From positions 1-64,000 of the forward strand of contig DAICZS010000006.1 in assembly GCA_027311025.1 (NCBI GenBank): a stretch of DNA of 64,000 nucleotides, in the 5' to 3' direction. Shown in pieces: positions 11,421 to 21,935 of this stretch. The position numbers and the translations under genes are program-made. The notes under the pieces are model-generated. The model made no database searches and was not told the DNA's origin. It saw only the letters and a program-made list of their open reading frames with translations. Origin of the DNA: Ferrovaceae bacterium. GTDB taxonomy: Bacteria > Pseudomonadota > Gammaproteobacteria > Burkholderiales > Ferrovaceae. Every line of letters starts with the position of its first letter. Positions within the stretch are counted from its first letter, which is position 1.

Positions 11421-12620
11421 ATGGATTTCCAATCTTACTGGTTACTGGCATTACCCATGTTTTTTGGTCTGGGCTGGCTTGCTGCCCGGGTGGACATTCG
11501 CCACCTGTTGACCGAATCGCGGGCCTTGCCTGCGTCCTATTTCAAGGGACTCAATTTTCTGCTCAACGAACAGCCCGACAAGGCCATCGAGGCCCTGATC
11601 GAGGTGGCCCGTGCCGATCAGCAGACCGTCGAGCTGCATTTCGCCCTGGGCAGCCTGTTTCGTCGTCGCGGCGAGGTGGATCGGGCCACCCGCATGCACC
11701 AGAATCTGGTGGATAGAAGCGATCTGGGCAGCAGCCAGCGTACGGCGGCATTGCATGAGTTGGCCCAGGACTATTTGAAAGCCGGCTTGCTGGACCGGGC
11801 CGAGGCCCTGTTTCAGGATCTGCGCAAAACCGAGTTTTCCGAGTCGGCCTTGCGCTATCTGCTGGAGATTTACGTCACCGAGAAAGACTGGCAGAAGGCC
11901 ATCGAAACGGCAGAAGCCCTCGAAGTGGCCACCGGCAATTCATATCGCAGCGAAGTGGCCAACTTCCATTGCGAGCGCGCGGCCATGGAATACAGTCATT
12001 CGCGTCTGGAAGAGGCGCATGCCCAGATTGCCGCAGCGCTCGAAGCCCACCGCAAGTGCGTCCGGGCCAATGTGATGCTGGGCAACTGGGCCCAGCGCGA
12101 AGGCCGGCACGAAGAGGCCGTGGCCATCTGGAAGCGCATCGAGGGGCAGGCACCCGAATACCTGTTCCTGATTGCGGCACCCTTGATTGAATCTGCGCGC
12201 AAACTGGGACAGACCCCCGAGGCCCTGACGTTGTTGCGTGGCTGGCAGCAGCGCTATCCCGCCCTCGATTTGCTGGGGGTGGTGTTTCAGGCCACCCTGG
12301 AAGAGGAGGGGGCCGAAAGCGCCCTGCGGCTGGTGCGCGAAGAGCTGTACCGCAATCCATCCCTGGGTGCGCTCGACAAGTTTCTGGATGCCCAGCTTGC
12401 CACGGCAACGCCAGATCAGCGTGCCGACGTACAAATGATGCGCGACCTGGTGCATGCACACAGCAGCCGCCTGTCCCTGTTTCAGTGCGGCAGTTGCGGT
12501 TTCAAGGCGCGAACCTTTCATTGGCATTGTCCTGCCTGTGGCGGGTGGGACACCTATCCGCCACGCCGCAATGCCGAGGGTGAACTGTCGCAGGCCGGCA
12601 GCAACCGGAGCGGCATGTAA
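11421..12620 (+). CDS. lapB: LPS assembly regulator LapB/YciM (TPR + C-terminal rubredoxin-like metal-binding motif)
   Basis: 399 aa, N-terminal TM, TPR repeats, C-terminal CGSCGF...[13 protein letters not shown]. Confidence 0.95.
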   Translation: MDFQSYWLLALPMFFGLGWLAARVDIRHLLTESRALPASYFKGLNFLLNEQPDKAIEALIEVARADQQTVELHFALGSLFRRRGEVDRATRMHQNLVDRSDLGSSQRTAALHELAQDYLKAGLLDRAEALFQDLRKTEFSESALRYLLEIYVTEKDWQKAIETAEALEVATGNSYRSEVANFHCERAAMEYSHSRLEEAHAQIAAALEAHRKCVRANVMLGNWAQREGRHEEAVAIWKRIEGQAPEYLFLIAAPLIESARKLGQTPEALTLLRGWQQRYPALDLLGVVFQATLEEEGAESALRLVREELYRNPSLGALDKFLDAQLATATPDQRADVQMMRDLVHAHSSRLSLFQCGSCGFKARTFHWHCPACGGWDTYPPRRNAEGELSQAGSNRSGM

Positions 12621-13333
12621 TGCTGGACCGCCCCGTCATCGTCGCACTGGATGCGGCCACCGAAGCTGCGGCCCGATCCCTTGCTGATCGTCTGGATCCG
12701 GCGCTGTGTCGGGTCAAGGTGGGCAAGGAGCTTTTCACGGCTGCCGGTCCGTCCTTCGTGGAATATCTGGTCAGGAAAGGGCACTCGGTTTTTCTGGACC
12801 TTAAGTATCACGATATTCCCAATACCGTCGCCGCCGCCTGTCGCGCTGCTGCGGGGTTGGGTGTGTGGATGGTGGACGTGCATGCCTCTGGAGGGCCAGC
12901 CATGCTCGAGGCTGCCCGCAATGCGCTGGAAACCGCCCAGGGCCCAGACCGTCCCAGGCTTGTCGCCATCACGGTGCTGACCAGCCTTGCCGAATCCGAT
13001 CTGCAACGCATCGGCATGGCTGGCCCCATTCCCGATGCCGTGCTGCGCCTGGCACAACTCGCCGGCGATTGCGGGCTGGATGGCGTGGTGTCCTCGGCCA
13101 GCGAAGCCGCCATGTTGCGCACCCGTGTGTCGCCTTCCTTTTTGCTGGTCACCCCGGGAATTCGCCTGCCGGGTGCAGCGAAGGATGACCAGGTGCGCAT
13201 CGTCACGCCGCAGCAGGCCATCGCCGCAGGTTCCGACTATCTGGTGATTGGGCGGCCCATCACGCAAAGCCCAGACCCCGTGGCAACCCTTTCCGAAATC
13301 AATGCTTCACTCCAAAAAATAACACGATCATGA
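12620..13333 (+). CDS. pyrF: orotidine 5'-phosphate decarboxylase
   Basis: [48 protein letters not shown]. Confidence 0.97.
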   Translation: MLDRPVIVALDAATEAAARSLADRLDPALCRVKVGKELFTAAGPSFVEYLVRKGHSVFLDLKYHDIPNTVAAACRAAAGLGVWMVDVHASGGPAMLEAARNALETAQGPDRPRLVAITVLTSLAESDLQRIGMAGPIPDAVLRLAQLAGDCGLDGVVSSASEAAMLRTRVSPSFLLVTPGIRLPGAAKDDQVRIVTPQQAIAAGSDYLVIGRPITQSPDPVATLSEINASLQKITRS

Positions 13334-14652
13334 AAATCTCCATCATCGGTACCGGCTATGTAGGCCTGGTCAGCGGCGCCTGTCTCGCAGAGGTGGGCAA
13401 CCATGTGCTCTGCCTTGACCTCGACCCTGCAAAGATTGCCATCCTGCGCAACGGCGGCATTCCCATTTACGAGCCGGGCCTCGAAGCCATGGTCAACCGC
13501 AACGTGGCGGCAGGACGCCTGTCCTTTACCACCGACGTTGCCGAAAGCGTCGCCTATGGCCAGGTGCAATTCATCGCCGTGGGTACGCCTCCCGACGAAG
13601 ACGGTTCGGCCGACTTGCAGCACGTGGTTGCGGCGGCGCGCAACATCGGCCGTTACATGGATAGCCGCAAGGTCATCGTGGACAAGTCCACGGTTCCCGT
13701 GGGGACGGCAGACAAGGTGCGTGCAGCCATCCAGAACGAACTGGCCACACGCGGCGTGAATGTGCCCTTCAGTGTGGTGTCCAACCCTGAATTCCTCAAG
13801 GAAGGGGCTGCAGTCGAGGATTTCATGAAGCCTGACCGCATCGTGGTGGGCGCTGAAGACCCTCACGCCATCGAGGTCATGCGCGCGCTTTATGCGCCAT
13901 TCCAGCGCAACCACGAGCGCCTCATCCTGATGGACATCAAATCCGCCGAGCTCACCAAATACGCTGCCAATGCCATGCTGGCCACGCGCATCTCCTTCAT
14001 GAATGAGCTCGCCCTGCTGGCTGAACGCCTGGGTGCCGACATCGAGCGCGTGCGTCAGGGCATCGGTTCTGATCCGCGCATCGGCTACCAGTTTCTTTAT
14101 CCCGGCTGCGGCTATGGCGGCTCCTGTTTTCCCAAGGATGTACAGGCCCTGATGCGTACTGCGGCGGGCAGCGGCCTCGATCTCAAGATCCTCAAGTCGG
14201 TGGAGGCTGTCAATCAGCGCCAGAAGTCGGTGTTGCTGGAAAAGATCGTGCATCGTTTCGGTGAAAACCTGAGCGGCCGGCATTTTGCCGTGTGGGGGCT
14301 TGCATTCAAGCCCAATACGGACGACATGCGCGAGGCACCCTCGCGGGTGCTGATCGATGGGTTGCACGCGCGAGGCGCCACCGTGGCGGCTTACGATCCG
14401 GTGGCCATGGACGAAGCCCGACACCTCTATGGCACCCAGGATTTCCTGCGTTTTGCACTCTCGCCCGAAGACGCGTTGACAGAAGCCGATGCGCTGGTCA
14501 TCGTGACCGAATGGAAGGAGTTTCGCAGTCCGGATTTTGACGCGATCAAGGCCACGCTGCGCCATCCGCTCATCTATGATGGCCGCAACCTGTACGAACC
14601 GCTCCAGGTACGGCAGGCCGGGCTGGAATACTTTGGCATCGGAAGACTCTAA
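13330..14652 (+). CDS. ugd: UDP-glucose 6-dehydrogenase
   Basis: [57 protein letters not shown]. Confidence 0.97.
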   Translation: MKISIIGTGYVGLVSGACLAEVGNHVLCLDLDPAKIAILRNGGIPIYEPGLEAMVNRNVAAGRLSFTTDVAESVAYGQVQFIAVGTPPDEDGSADLQHVVAAARNIGRYMDSRKVIVDKSTVPVGTADKVRAAIQNELATRGVNVPFSVVSNPEFLKEGAAVEDFMKPDRIVVGAEDPHAIEVMRALYAPFQRNHERLILMDIKSAELTKYAANAMLATRISFMNELALLAERLGADIERVRQGIGSDPRIGYQFLYPGCGYGGSCFPKDVQALMRTAAGSGLDLKILKSVEAVNQRQKSVLLEKIVHRFGENLSGRHFAVWGLAFKPNTDDMREAPSRVLIDGLHARGATVAAYDPVAMDEARHLYGTQDFLRFALSPEDALTEADALVIVTEWKEFRSPDFDAIKATLRHPLIYDGRNLYEPLQVRQAGLEYFGIGRL

Positions 14653-15596
14653 TGACGCTGAACGCTGCTTTGCTGGATCAATTCGCTGCCGCCCGCATTC
14701 TGGTGGTTGGAGATGTCATGCTGGACCGTTACTGGTTTGGCGATGTGAGCCGGATCTCGCCCGAAGCGCCGGTACCGGTCGTGCTGGTGGGCAAGACCGA
14801 GGAGCGCCCCGGGGGGGCCGCCAATGTGGCGCGCGGCGTGGCAGCGTTGGGAGCGCACTGCGACCTGCTCTCGGTGTGTGGTGACGACGAGCCGGGAAGG
14901 CGCCTGGAACAGCTGCTGCAAGCCGATGGCGTACAGGCCGTGCTGCACCGCGACCCTACCATCGATACCACCGTCAAACTGCGTGTCATTGGACGCCAGC
15001 AACAGCTGCTGCGCATCGATTTCGAAACCCATCCCAGCCATGAAGTGCTGCTCACCAAGCTCAGTGGCTTTGCCACCATGCTGGACCATGTGGACCTCGT
15101 CATTCTGTCCGATTACGGCAAGGGTGGGTTGCGCCACATCGAATCCATGATCGAGCAATGTCGCCGCGCCGGCAAACCCGTACTGGTGGACCCCAAGGGC
15201 GAGGACTACCGGCGTTATCGGGGGGCCACCCTGTTAACGCCCAACAAGTCGGAATTCCGTCAGGTGGCGGGCTCCTGGAAAAACGATACGGAACTGGCGG
15301 CCAAGGCCGAAAAGCTGCGTGCCGAGCTCAACCTTGACGCGCTGCTCGTCACCCGCAGCGAAGAAGGCATGACCCTCTACCAGCCCGGCCGCGTCACGCA
15401 CGAGCCCACCCATGCCCAGGAGGTTTATGATGTCAGTGGTGCGGGAGATACCGTGATCGCCACCCTGGGTGTGGCCGTGGCCTCTGGCATCGGCATGCAG
15501 GATGCCGTACGCCTGGCCAACCGGGCCGCAGGCATCGTGGTGGGCAAGTTGGGCACGGCAGTGGTCAGCCGTGAAGAATTGCGGCAATCCTTGTAA
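14652..15596 (+). CDS. rfaE1: D-glycero-beta-D-manno-heptose-7-phosphate kinase (RfaE domain I)
   Basis: PfkB-type kinase: [51 protein letters not shown]; no cytidylyltransferase domain. Confidence 0.93.
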   Translation: MTLNAALLDQFAAARILVVGDVMLDRYWFGDVSRISPEAPVPVVLVGKTEERPGGAANVARGVAALGAHCDLLSVCGDDEPGRRLEQLLQADGVQAVLHRDPTIDTTVKLRVIGRQQQLLRIDFETHPSHEVLLTKLSGFATMLDHVDLVILSDYGKGGLRHIESMIEQCRRAGKPVLVDPKGEDYRRYRGATLLTPNKSEFRQVAGSWKNDTELAAKAEKLRAELNLDALLVTRSEEGMTLYQPGRVTHEPTHAQEVYDVSGAGDTVIATLGVAVASGIGMQDAVRLANRAAGIVVGKLGTAVVSREELRQSL

Positions 15597-15621
15597 ACAG
15601 CATACGGCAGGAACAACCAGC

Positions 15622-16629
15622 ATGGTCACCATCGTCACCGGCGCCGCCGGATTCATCGGCGCCAACATCGTGAAGGAACTCAACCGGCGCGGCATCACCA
15701 GCGTCGTGGCAGTGGATAACCTGGAGAAGGCCGGAAAATTCAAAAATCTGGCGGATTGCACCATCGCAGATTATCTCGACAAACGCGAATTTCTGGCGAT
15801 GCTCGAATCCGATTCCCTGGACCAGGAAGTATCGGCGATACTGCATCAAGGGGCCTGTTCCGACACCATGGAACATAATGGCCGCTACATGATGGACAAC
15901 AATTTCCGTTACACCTGCAAGGTGTTTCGCTATTGCCAGGATCACGAAATCCCCCTGGTGTATGCGTCGTCTGCGTCCGTGTATGGCGCCAACACCACCT
16001 TCAGGGAAGAACCTGCCTGTGAAAGCCCGCTCAATGTGTACGGCTACTCCAAACTGGCCTTCGACCAGTATTTCAGGCAGCGTGCCCAGGAATCCGGGTT
16101 GACCGCACCCTGTGTTGGCCTGCGCTACTTCAACGTGTACGGACCCCACGAACAGCATAAAGAACGCATGGCCTCCGTGACCTTCCATTTTTTCAACCAG
16201 TATCTGGAGAAAGGCAAGATCCGGCTCTTTGAAGGGTGTGATGGGTACGCCCACGGCGAGCAACGGCGTGATTTCATTTCCGTGGAAGACATCGTCAGGG
16301 TCAACCTGTGGTTTCTTGATCATCCCGAAATCTCGGGCATCTTCAACCTCGGAACAGGGCGCAGCCGCACCTTCAACGACGTGGCCGTGGCCACCATCAA
16401 TGCCATCCGTGCCACGAAGGGTGAGGATGAACTGACCCTGCAGGACATGCGCGCCCGGGAATTGATCGAATATATTCCCTTTCCCGACGCCTTGAAGGGA
16501 AAGTACCAAAGCTACACTGAAGCGGACATGAAGAGTCTTCTGGAAGCGGGCTATGACTACCCCTTCCTGGATGTCACCGAAGGCGTGGCACGCTATGTGG
16601 CCCAGATGACGGGAACCACCATTCGTTGA
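15622..16629 (+). CDS. hldD: ADP-L-glycero-D-manno-heptose 6-epimerase
   Basis: ORF track starts at 15469; ATG 15622 gives [37 protein letters not shown]. Confidence 0.96.
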   Translation: MVTIVTGAAGFIGANIVKELNRRGITSVVAVDNLEKAGKFKNLADCTIADYLDKREFLAMLESDSLDQEVSAILHQGACSDTMEHNGRYMMDNNFRYTCKVFRYCQDHEIPLVYASSASVYGANTTFREEPACESPLNVYGYSKLAFDQYFRQRAQESGLTAPCVGLRYFNVYGPHEQHKERMASVTFHFFNQYLEKGKIRLFEGCDGYAHGEQRRDFISVEDIVRVNLWFLDHPEISGIFNLGTGRSRTFNDVAVATINAIRATKGEDELTLQDMRARELIEYIPFPDALKGKYQSYTEADMKSLLEAGYDYPFLDVTEGVARYVAQMTGTTIR

Positions 16630-16650
16630 GCGAATTCGCGCGGCATGCTC

Positions 16651-16678
16651 CAGGGGGCCTTCGTGGCCCCCTTTTCTT
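16651..16678 (+). terminator. Rho-independent terminator after hldD
   Basis: agggggcc-ttcg-tggcccccttttc hairpin plus T-run. Confidence 0.8.
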
Positions 16679-16693
16679 TATGTGGAGACTGCC

Positions 16694-17059
16694 ATGAACC
16701 TGAAAACGACCTGCCGTGAAATGGGCTGCTTCATGCGCCGCCTGCTCTGGGCCTTCCTTGCCAGCCTGGCCTTGTGGGGGCATGCCTGGGCGGTGGTGGA
16801 CATCAACAGCGCCGATGAGGCGCAGTTGCGCACCGTCAAGGGCATCGGCCCCGTCAAGGCCCGGGCCATCCTGTCATACCGTGCCAAAAATGGTCCGTTC
16901 CGCTCGGTGACGGACCTGCGTCGGGTCAAAGGCTTCGGGGCCAAGACCATCGCCCGCATTGGGCCTTCCATCACGCTCTCGGGCAAGCCCGTGGCTGGCC
17001 TCCCTGCAGGCCAGGCCGCTGCAGCCCAGAGTGGCGTGGGCCCGCGTGGACGACACTGA
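16694..17059 (+). CDS. ComEA-like helix-hairpin-helix protein with signal peptide
   Basis: signal-like N-terminus then VVDINSADEAQLRTVKGIGPVKARAILSYRAKNGPFRSVTDLRRVKGFGAKTIARI; start may be 16682. Confidence 0.9.
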   Translation: MNLKTTCREMGCFMRRLLWAFLASLALWGHAWAVVDINSADEAQLRTVKGIGPVKARAILSYRAKNGPFRSVTDLRRVKGFGAKTIARIGPSITLSGKPVAGLPAGQAAAAQSGVGPRGRH

Positions 17060-17098
17060 TCATGATGAAAACGGACGATCTGTGCTAAAGTTTTGGGC

Positions 17099-17986
17099 AT
17101 GATAAAAACCATCGAAGCATGCATTGGCGATACGCCACTTGTTCCGTTGCGGCATTTGCCCGGCAACACCACCAACAAGATCTACGCCAAGCTGGAAGGC
17201 AACAATCCGGCCGGGTCGGTCAAGGATCGTCCCGCGCTCTCCATGGTCAAGCGCGCCGAGGCGCGCGGCGACATCAAACCGGGCGACACCCTGATCGAGG
17301 CCACCAGCGGCAATACGGGCATCGGCCTGGCGCTGGCCGCCTCGCTGCGCGGCTATCGTCTGGTCTTGATCATGCCGGAGCATTTGAGCGTTGAACGGCG
17401 CCAGACCATGCGCGCCCTGGGAGCCGAAATCCTCTTGACGCCGCAGGCGGGGGGTATGGAGGCGGCCCGGGATCTCGCCGAGAACATGCGTGATGCAGGC
17501 GAGGGCATCATCATGGACCAGTTCAACAATCCGGATAATCCCCTGGCCCATTACGAAACCACCGGGCCTGAAATCTGGCGCGACACGGCAGGCCAGATCA
17601 CGCATTTCGTGGCCACCATGGGGACCACGGGCACCATCATGGGGGTGGCGCGCTACCTCAAGGAACAAAACCCGGCCGTCCAGATCGTGGGCGTCTATCC
17701 CGCTGAAGGGGCAAACGTGCCGGGCATTCGCAAGTGGCCTGAAGCCTATATGCCCAAGATCTTCGATCGCCGCCTGGTCGACCAGATCATCGAGGTCAGC
17801 CAGCCGGCGGCAGAAGAAACCATGCGACGCCTTGCCAGGGAAGAGGGCATCTTTGCCGGCGTTTCCTCGGGTGGCGGTTGCTGGGCAGCGCTTCAGGTCT
17901 CCCAGACCGTTCAAAACGCCGTCATCGTGCATGTGGCCTGTGATCGCGGCGACCGCTATCTTTCCACGGGCGTCTATCCGGCATGA
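17099..17986 (+). CDS. cysM: cysteine synthase B
   Basis: MIKTIEACIGDTPLVPLRHLPG, EGNNPAGSVKDRPAL, EATSGNTGIGLALAA. Confidence 0.96.
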   Translation: MIKTIEACIGDTPLVPLRHLPGNTTNKIYAKLEGNNPAGSVKDRPALSMVKRAEARGDIKPGDTLIEATSGNTGIGLALAASLRGYRLVLIMPEHLSVERRQTMRALGAEILLTPQAGGMEAARDLAENMRDAGEGIIMDQFNNPDNPLAHYETTGPEIWRDTAGQITHFVATMGTTGTIMGVARYLKEQNPAVQIVGVYPAEGANVPGIRKWPEAYMPKIFDRRLVDQIIEVSQPAAEETMRRLAREEGIFAGVSSGGGCWAALQVSQTVQNAVIVHVACDRGDRYLSTGVYPA

Positions 17987-18765
17987 TGCCGGTTTTGGTC
18001 TTTGACATCGAGACCATTCCGGACTGCGAAGGTCTCATCAGGCTCTACGACCTCGACCCTGAAACGCCGCACGCAGAAGTGGCGACAAAAGCCTTTGCCG
18101 AGCGACGCGAAAAAACCGGTTCTGATTTCTTGCCGCATTACCTGCAGCGGGTGGTGTCCATTTCCTGTGCCCTGCGCAACCGTGACGGCTTCAAGGTCTG
18201 GTCGCTGGGTACGGCCGAAGATTCTGAAGCCAGCATCATTCAGCGCTTTTACGACGGAGTGGACAAGTACACGCCGCAACTGGTGTCATGGAATGGCAAG
18301 GGCTTCGATGCCCAGGTGCTGCATTACCGTTCGCTCATCCACGGCATCACGGCGGCGCGCTACTGGGACACCGGCGAGGATGACAAGGATTTCAAGTGGA
18401 ACAATTACCTGTCGCGCTACCATCCCCGCCATCTGGATTTGATGGATGTGCTGGCGCTCTACAACAATCGGGCCAACGCGCCGCTTGATGCCCTGGCCAA
18501 GCTGATTGGCTTTCCCGGAAAGCTGGGCATGGATGGCAGCGCCGTCTGGCAGTCCTATCAGAACGGGGACATCGCCGGCATTCGCGCCTACTGTGAAACT
18601 GACGTCCTCAACACCTATCTGCTTTACACGCGTTTTCAACTGGTGCGCGGGCAGTTTACGCCGGCACAGTACCAGGAGGAGCTCGTCTTCATCCGCAACA
18701 CCATTGCCGGGCTTGAAGGGCAGCACTGGAAGGAATTCCTGGAGGCATGGAAGTCCGCAAACTGA
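17983..18765 (+). CDS. predicted 3'-5' exonuclease (PolB-like exonuclease family)
   Basis: VFDIETIPD, SWNGKGFDAQVL, YCETDVLNTYLLY exonuclease motifs. Confidence 0.9.
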   Translation: MMPVLVFDIETIPDCEGLIRLYDLDPETPHAEVATKAFAERREKTGSDFLPHYLQRVVSISCALRNRDGFKVWSLGTAEDSEASIIQRFYDGVDKYTPQLVSWNGKGFDAQVLHYRSLIHGITAARYWDTGEDDKDFKWNNYLSRYHPRHLDLMDVLALYNNRANAPLDALAKLIGFPGKLGMDGSAVWQSYQNGDIAGIRAYCETDVLNTYLLYTRFQLVRGQFTPAQYQEELVFIRNTIAGLEGQHWKEFLEAWKSAN

Positions 18766-19214
18766 TGGGGCTATGCCCCGAGTGCGGCAATCTGCGTGAT
18801 GCCCTGGAAGACCGTTGCCCCTTTTGCGACTGCCTGGGTGCCCCGCTGCCCAACCCTGAGCTTTCAGACCAGATTTTCGTCATTGACCTCGAGGCGGACA
18901 TGCCCACGGTGGCGGATGCACTGGAGCGGCTGGACCGACTGTTGCGCGTGGCGCAGGAGGCCGGCGTCAGGATGGTCAAGGTGATTCACGGCTATGGTTC
19001 TTCCGGCAAAGGCGGGCTGATCCGCGCGGCGTTTCGGGAGGGCCTGCTGTATCACCGCTGGGCAAACCGGGTCAGGGAATATCTGCCGGGTGAATCCCTG
19101 AAGGCAGGAAGCGAGGCGCTGCACGGCCTGTCCCGACATCACCAACAACGCATCAAAGACCTCAGGGGAAGCAGTCAGGGCAACCCTGGCATGACGATTC
19201 TGATCCTGGCCTGA
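18747..19214 (+). CDS. Smr-domain protein with N-terminal CxxC...CxxC zinc-ribbon-like motif
   Basis: [18 protein letters not shown] followed by Smr-like [22 protein letters not shown]; start could instead be ATG 18765. Confidence 0.75.
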   Translation: MEVRKLMGLCPECGNLRDALEDRCPFCDCLGAPLPNPELSDQIFVIDLEADMPTVADALERLDRLLRVAQEAGVRMVKVIHGYGSSGKGGLIRAAFREGLLYHRWANRVREYLPGESLKAGSEALHGLSRHHQQRIKDLRGSSQGNPGMTILILA

Positions 19215-19293
19215 GGCCCCCCTTTCCAATTGCCTGTGGGCTCACTATCATGAGCAAAGTCATATTCCTGTTTTGACGATAAGGGAGGCACCC

Positions 19294-19740
19294 ATGCTGG
19301 AGTTGAACGTCAATGGCCGTATCATGCGGGTCGATGTGGAACCCGAAATGCCGCTGCTGTGGGTTCTACGGGACCATCTGGGGCTTCCTGGCACGAAATA
19401 TGGCTGTGGCATCTCTGCCTGCGGCGCCTGTACCGTGCACCTGGATGGCGAGGCAGTACGCTCCTGTAGCGTGCCGGTTTCAACGGCACAGGGCAAAAAG
19501 GTCACCACCATCGAGGGGCTCTCCAAACACGGGCTGCATGCCGTCCAGAAAGCCTGGATCGAGCATGAGGTGCCGCAGTGCGGATATTGCCAGACCGGCA
19601 TGATCATGGCCACCGTGGCCCTGTTGGAAAAACACCCGCAACCCACGGATGCCCAGATCGACGAGATCGTCACCAACCTGTGTCGCTGCGGAACCTATGC
19701 GCGCGTCAGAAAGGCCATCCACGCACTCGCAAAATCCTGA
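19294..19740 (+). CDS. iorA: (2Fe-2S)-binding subunit of xanthine-oxidase-family molybdoenzyme (isoquinoline 1-oxidoreductase alpha-like)
   Basis: [18 protein letters not shown] and [12 protein letters not shown]...[15 protein letters not shown] two [2Fe-2S] motifs. Confidence 0.88.
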   Translation: MLELNVNGRIMRVDVEPEMPLLWVLRDHLGLPGTKYGCGISACGACTVHLDGEAVRSCSVPVSTAQGKKVTTIEGLSKHGLHAVQKAWIEHEVPQCGYCQTGMIMATVALLEKHPQPTDAQIDEIVTNLCRCGTYARVRKAIHALAKS

Positions 19741-19745
19741 GGAGA

Positions 19746-21935
19746 ATGACCATGACCCTGACCGTGTCCCGTCGTGAATTTCTCAAGGTTTCCACGCTGC
19801 TCGGTGGCGGCCTCGCGCTGGAATTTTCTTTTCCGATGTTGTCCCGGGCCGCCGCTGGCGGCCCGGGCACCGAAGTCAACGCCTGGATCGTGATTCACCC
19901 CGATGAGCGCGTGGTGATTCGCATTGCCCGTTCCGAAATGGGGCAGGGAACGTTCACGGCCCTGGCGCAACTGGTTGCCGAAGAGCTTGATTGCGACTGG
20001 TCCAGGGTGAGTGCCGAGTTTGCATCGCCCAACGAGAACTTTCGCAGAAACCATGTCTGGGGTGCCATGTCCACGGGCGGCAGCAGGGGGGTGCGCACCT
20101 CCCAGGATTACGTGCGCAAGGCAGGGGCCAGTGCGCGCCAAATGCTGGTGACGGCCGCGGCCGAGCAATGGGGCGTGCCCGTGGCAGAGTGTACGGTGGA
20201 TCGCGGTGTCATCACCCATGCTGCCAGCGGTCGCAAACTGCGTTATGGGCAGGTTGCCACTGCAGCAGCCAGGATTGCGCCGCCCAAGGAAGTCACCCTG
20301 CGCGACCCCAAGGACTGGAAGATTGCCGGCAAACCGTTGCATCGTCTCGACATTCCTGACAAGGTCATGGGCAAGCCCGTTTTTGGCGTGGATGTATCCT
20401 TGCCAGGAATGCTGCATGCTTCCATTGCACAATGCCCCGTTTTTGGCGGCAAGCTGGTCAGCGTGGATGCAAGCGCTGCCGGGAAGATGCGCGGCGTCAA
20501 AAGAATCGTGCGTGAAGACAACTTCGTCGCCGTGGTGGCCGATAGCTGGTGGCGCGCTGACGAAGCCTTGAAGAAACTCGTCATCCAATGGGATGCGGGC
20601 AGCTACGCCCATGCCAGCAACGACACCGTCACGGCGATGTTGCAGGAAGGTCTGGCGGCCAGCGACCTGCCCCAGGCACGCATGATGGGCGATACGGCCA
20701 CGGCCCTGAAGGGGGCGGCAAAAGTGGTGGAGGCGGAATACCACGCGCCCTACATCAACCACGCCACCCTCGAGCCCCAGACCTGCACGGCCTGGTTCAA
20801 GCCGGAAGGATTTCTGGACATATGGACTTCTACGCAGGATGGCGAGGCATCCATGATTGCTGCTGCGGCAGCCTCGGGTTTGCCGCTCGAGAAGATCGAG
20901 GTTCACAAGATGATGCTGGGCGGCGGGTTTGGCCGGCGTGGGGGCCCCCAGGATTTTGTCACCCAGGGGGTCCTGATCGCCAAGGCCTTGCCCGGGGTAC
21001 CGGTCAAGTTGATGTGGTCCCGCTCAGAAGACATGCGCCACGGATTTTATCGTCCCGCCAGCATCGTTCGCATGAAAGCGGGTCTCGACGCACAGGGCCA
21101 TCTCGTGGCGCTGCATACCAAAGTGGCCTGTCCTTCCATCCTGAAAATATTGCGTCCCGCAGCGCTCCCGAAGAACGGCGTCGATCCCACAGCGGTGCGT
21201 TCGTTCTATGACATGCCCTATGCGGTGCCCAACCAGCAGGTGGATTACGCCATGCGCAACGGCCATGTGCCGGTGGGTTTCTGGCGTGCACCCGGTCAGC
21301 AGAATGCCTTCTACCGCGAATGCTTCATTGATGAACTGGCTGCCATGGCAGGCCAGGACCCCGTGGCTTACCGTCAGTCCATGCTGAAGGAGGACGACAA
21401 GAATCGCCTCGTGCTGGAAGCAGTGGCCAGAGCGGCCGGCTGGGGTACGCCGCTACCCTCGGGGATGTACCGCGGCGTTGCAGTGGCCGATGGTTTCGAC
21501 AGCTTTACGGCCACGGTGGCAGAAGTGTCGGTCAATGCCAAGGGTGAACCCCGGGTGCATCGCGTCGTCGTGGCCATCGATTCGGGTTATGTCGTCAATC
21601 CGGACACCTGTCGCGCCCAGGCGGAAAGCAACGTGATCTTTGGTCTGGGCAGTATCCTCTACCAGGAAAACAACCTAAAGGACGGCAGCATCGTCGAATC
21701 GAACTTCCATGATTTCCGGCTGCCGCAGATTTCTGAAATGCCGCAGGTTGAAACCCTGCTGGTGCCCACAGGAGGTTTCTGGGGTGGCCATGGCGAGCCG
21801 GCCATTCTGGCTTTGGCGCCGGCGGTGTGCAACGCCATCTATCAGGCTACCGGCACCCGGGTGCGTTCGCTACCGCTCAAGCATCACGACCTATTGCGGC
21901 ACAGCAGCCTGGGCAATGAGGCTGGCGTCACTTAA
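19746..21935 (+). CDS. iorB: molybdopterin-binding subunit, xanthine dehydrogenase / isoquinoline 1-oxidoreductase beta family, Tat signal
   Basis: ORF track starts at 19578; ATG 19746 gives MTMTLTVSRREFLKVSTLLGGG (twin-arginine); GGGFGRRGGPQDFVTQ, GFWRAPGQQNAFYRE, GFWGGHGEPAIL. Confidence 0.88.
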   Translation: MTMTLTVSRREFLKVSTLLGGGLALEFSFPMLSRAAAGGPGTEVNAWIVIHPDERVVIRIARSEMGQGTFTALAQLVAEELDCDWSRVSAEFASPNENFRRNHVWGAMSTGGSRGVRTSQDYVRKAGASARQMLVTAAAEQWGVPVAECTVDRGVITHAASGRKLRYGQVATAAARIAPPKEVTLRDPKDWKIAGKPLHRLDIPDKVMGKPVFGVDVSLPGMLHASIAQCPVFGGKLVSVDASAAGKMRGVKRIVREDNFVAVVADSWWRADEALKKLVIQWDAGSYAHASNDTVTAMLQEGLAASDLPQARMMGDTATALKGAAKVVEAEYHAPYINHATLEPQTCTAWFKPEGFLDIWTSTQDGEASMIAAAAASGLPLEKIEVHKMMLGGGFGRRGGPQDFVTQGVLIAKALPGVPVKLMWSRSEDMRHGFYRPASIVRMKAGLDAQGHLVALHTKVACPSILKILRPAALPKNGVDPTAVRSFYDMPYAVPNQQVDYAMRNGHVPVGFWRAPGQQNAFYRECFIDELAAMAGQDPVAYRQSMLKEDDKNRLVLEAVARAAGWGTPLPSGMYRGVAVADGFDSFTATVAEVSVNAKGEPRVHRVVVAIDSGYVVNPDTCRAQAESNVIFGLGSILYQENNLKDGSIVESNFHDFRLPQISEMPQVETLLVPTGGFWGGHGEPAILALAPAVCNAIYQATGTRVRSLPLKHHDLLRHSSLGNEAGVT

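Noticed and set aside
13237-14565. 442-aa minus-strand ORF opposite ugd
   Set aside because: Antisense shadow ORF of a clearly conserved enzyme gene.
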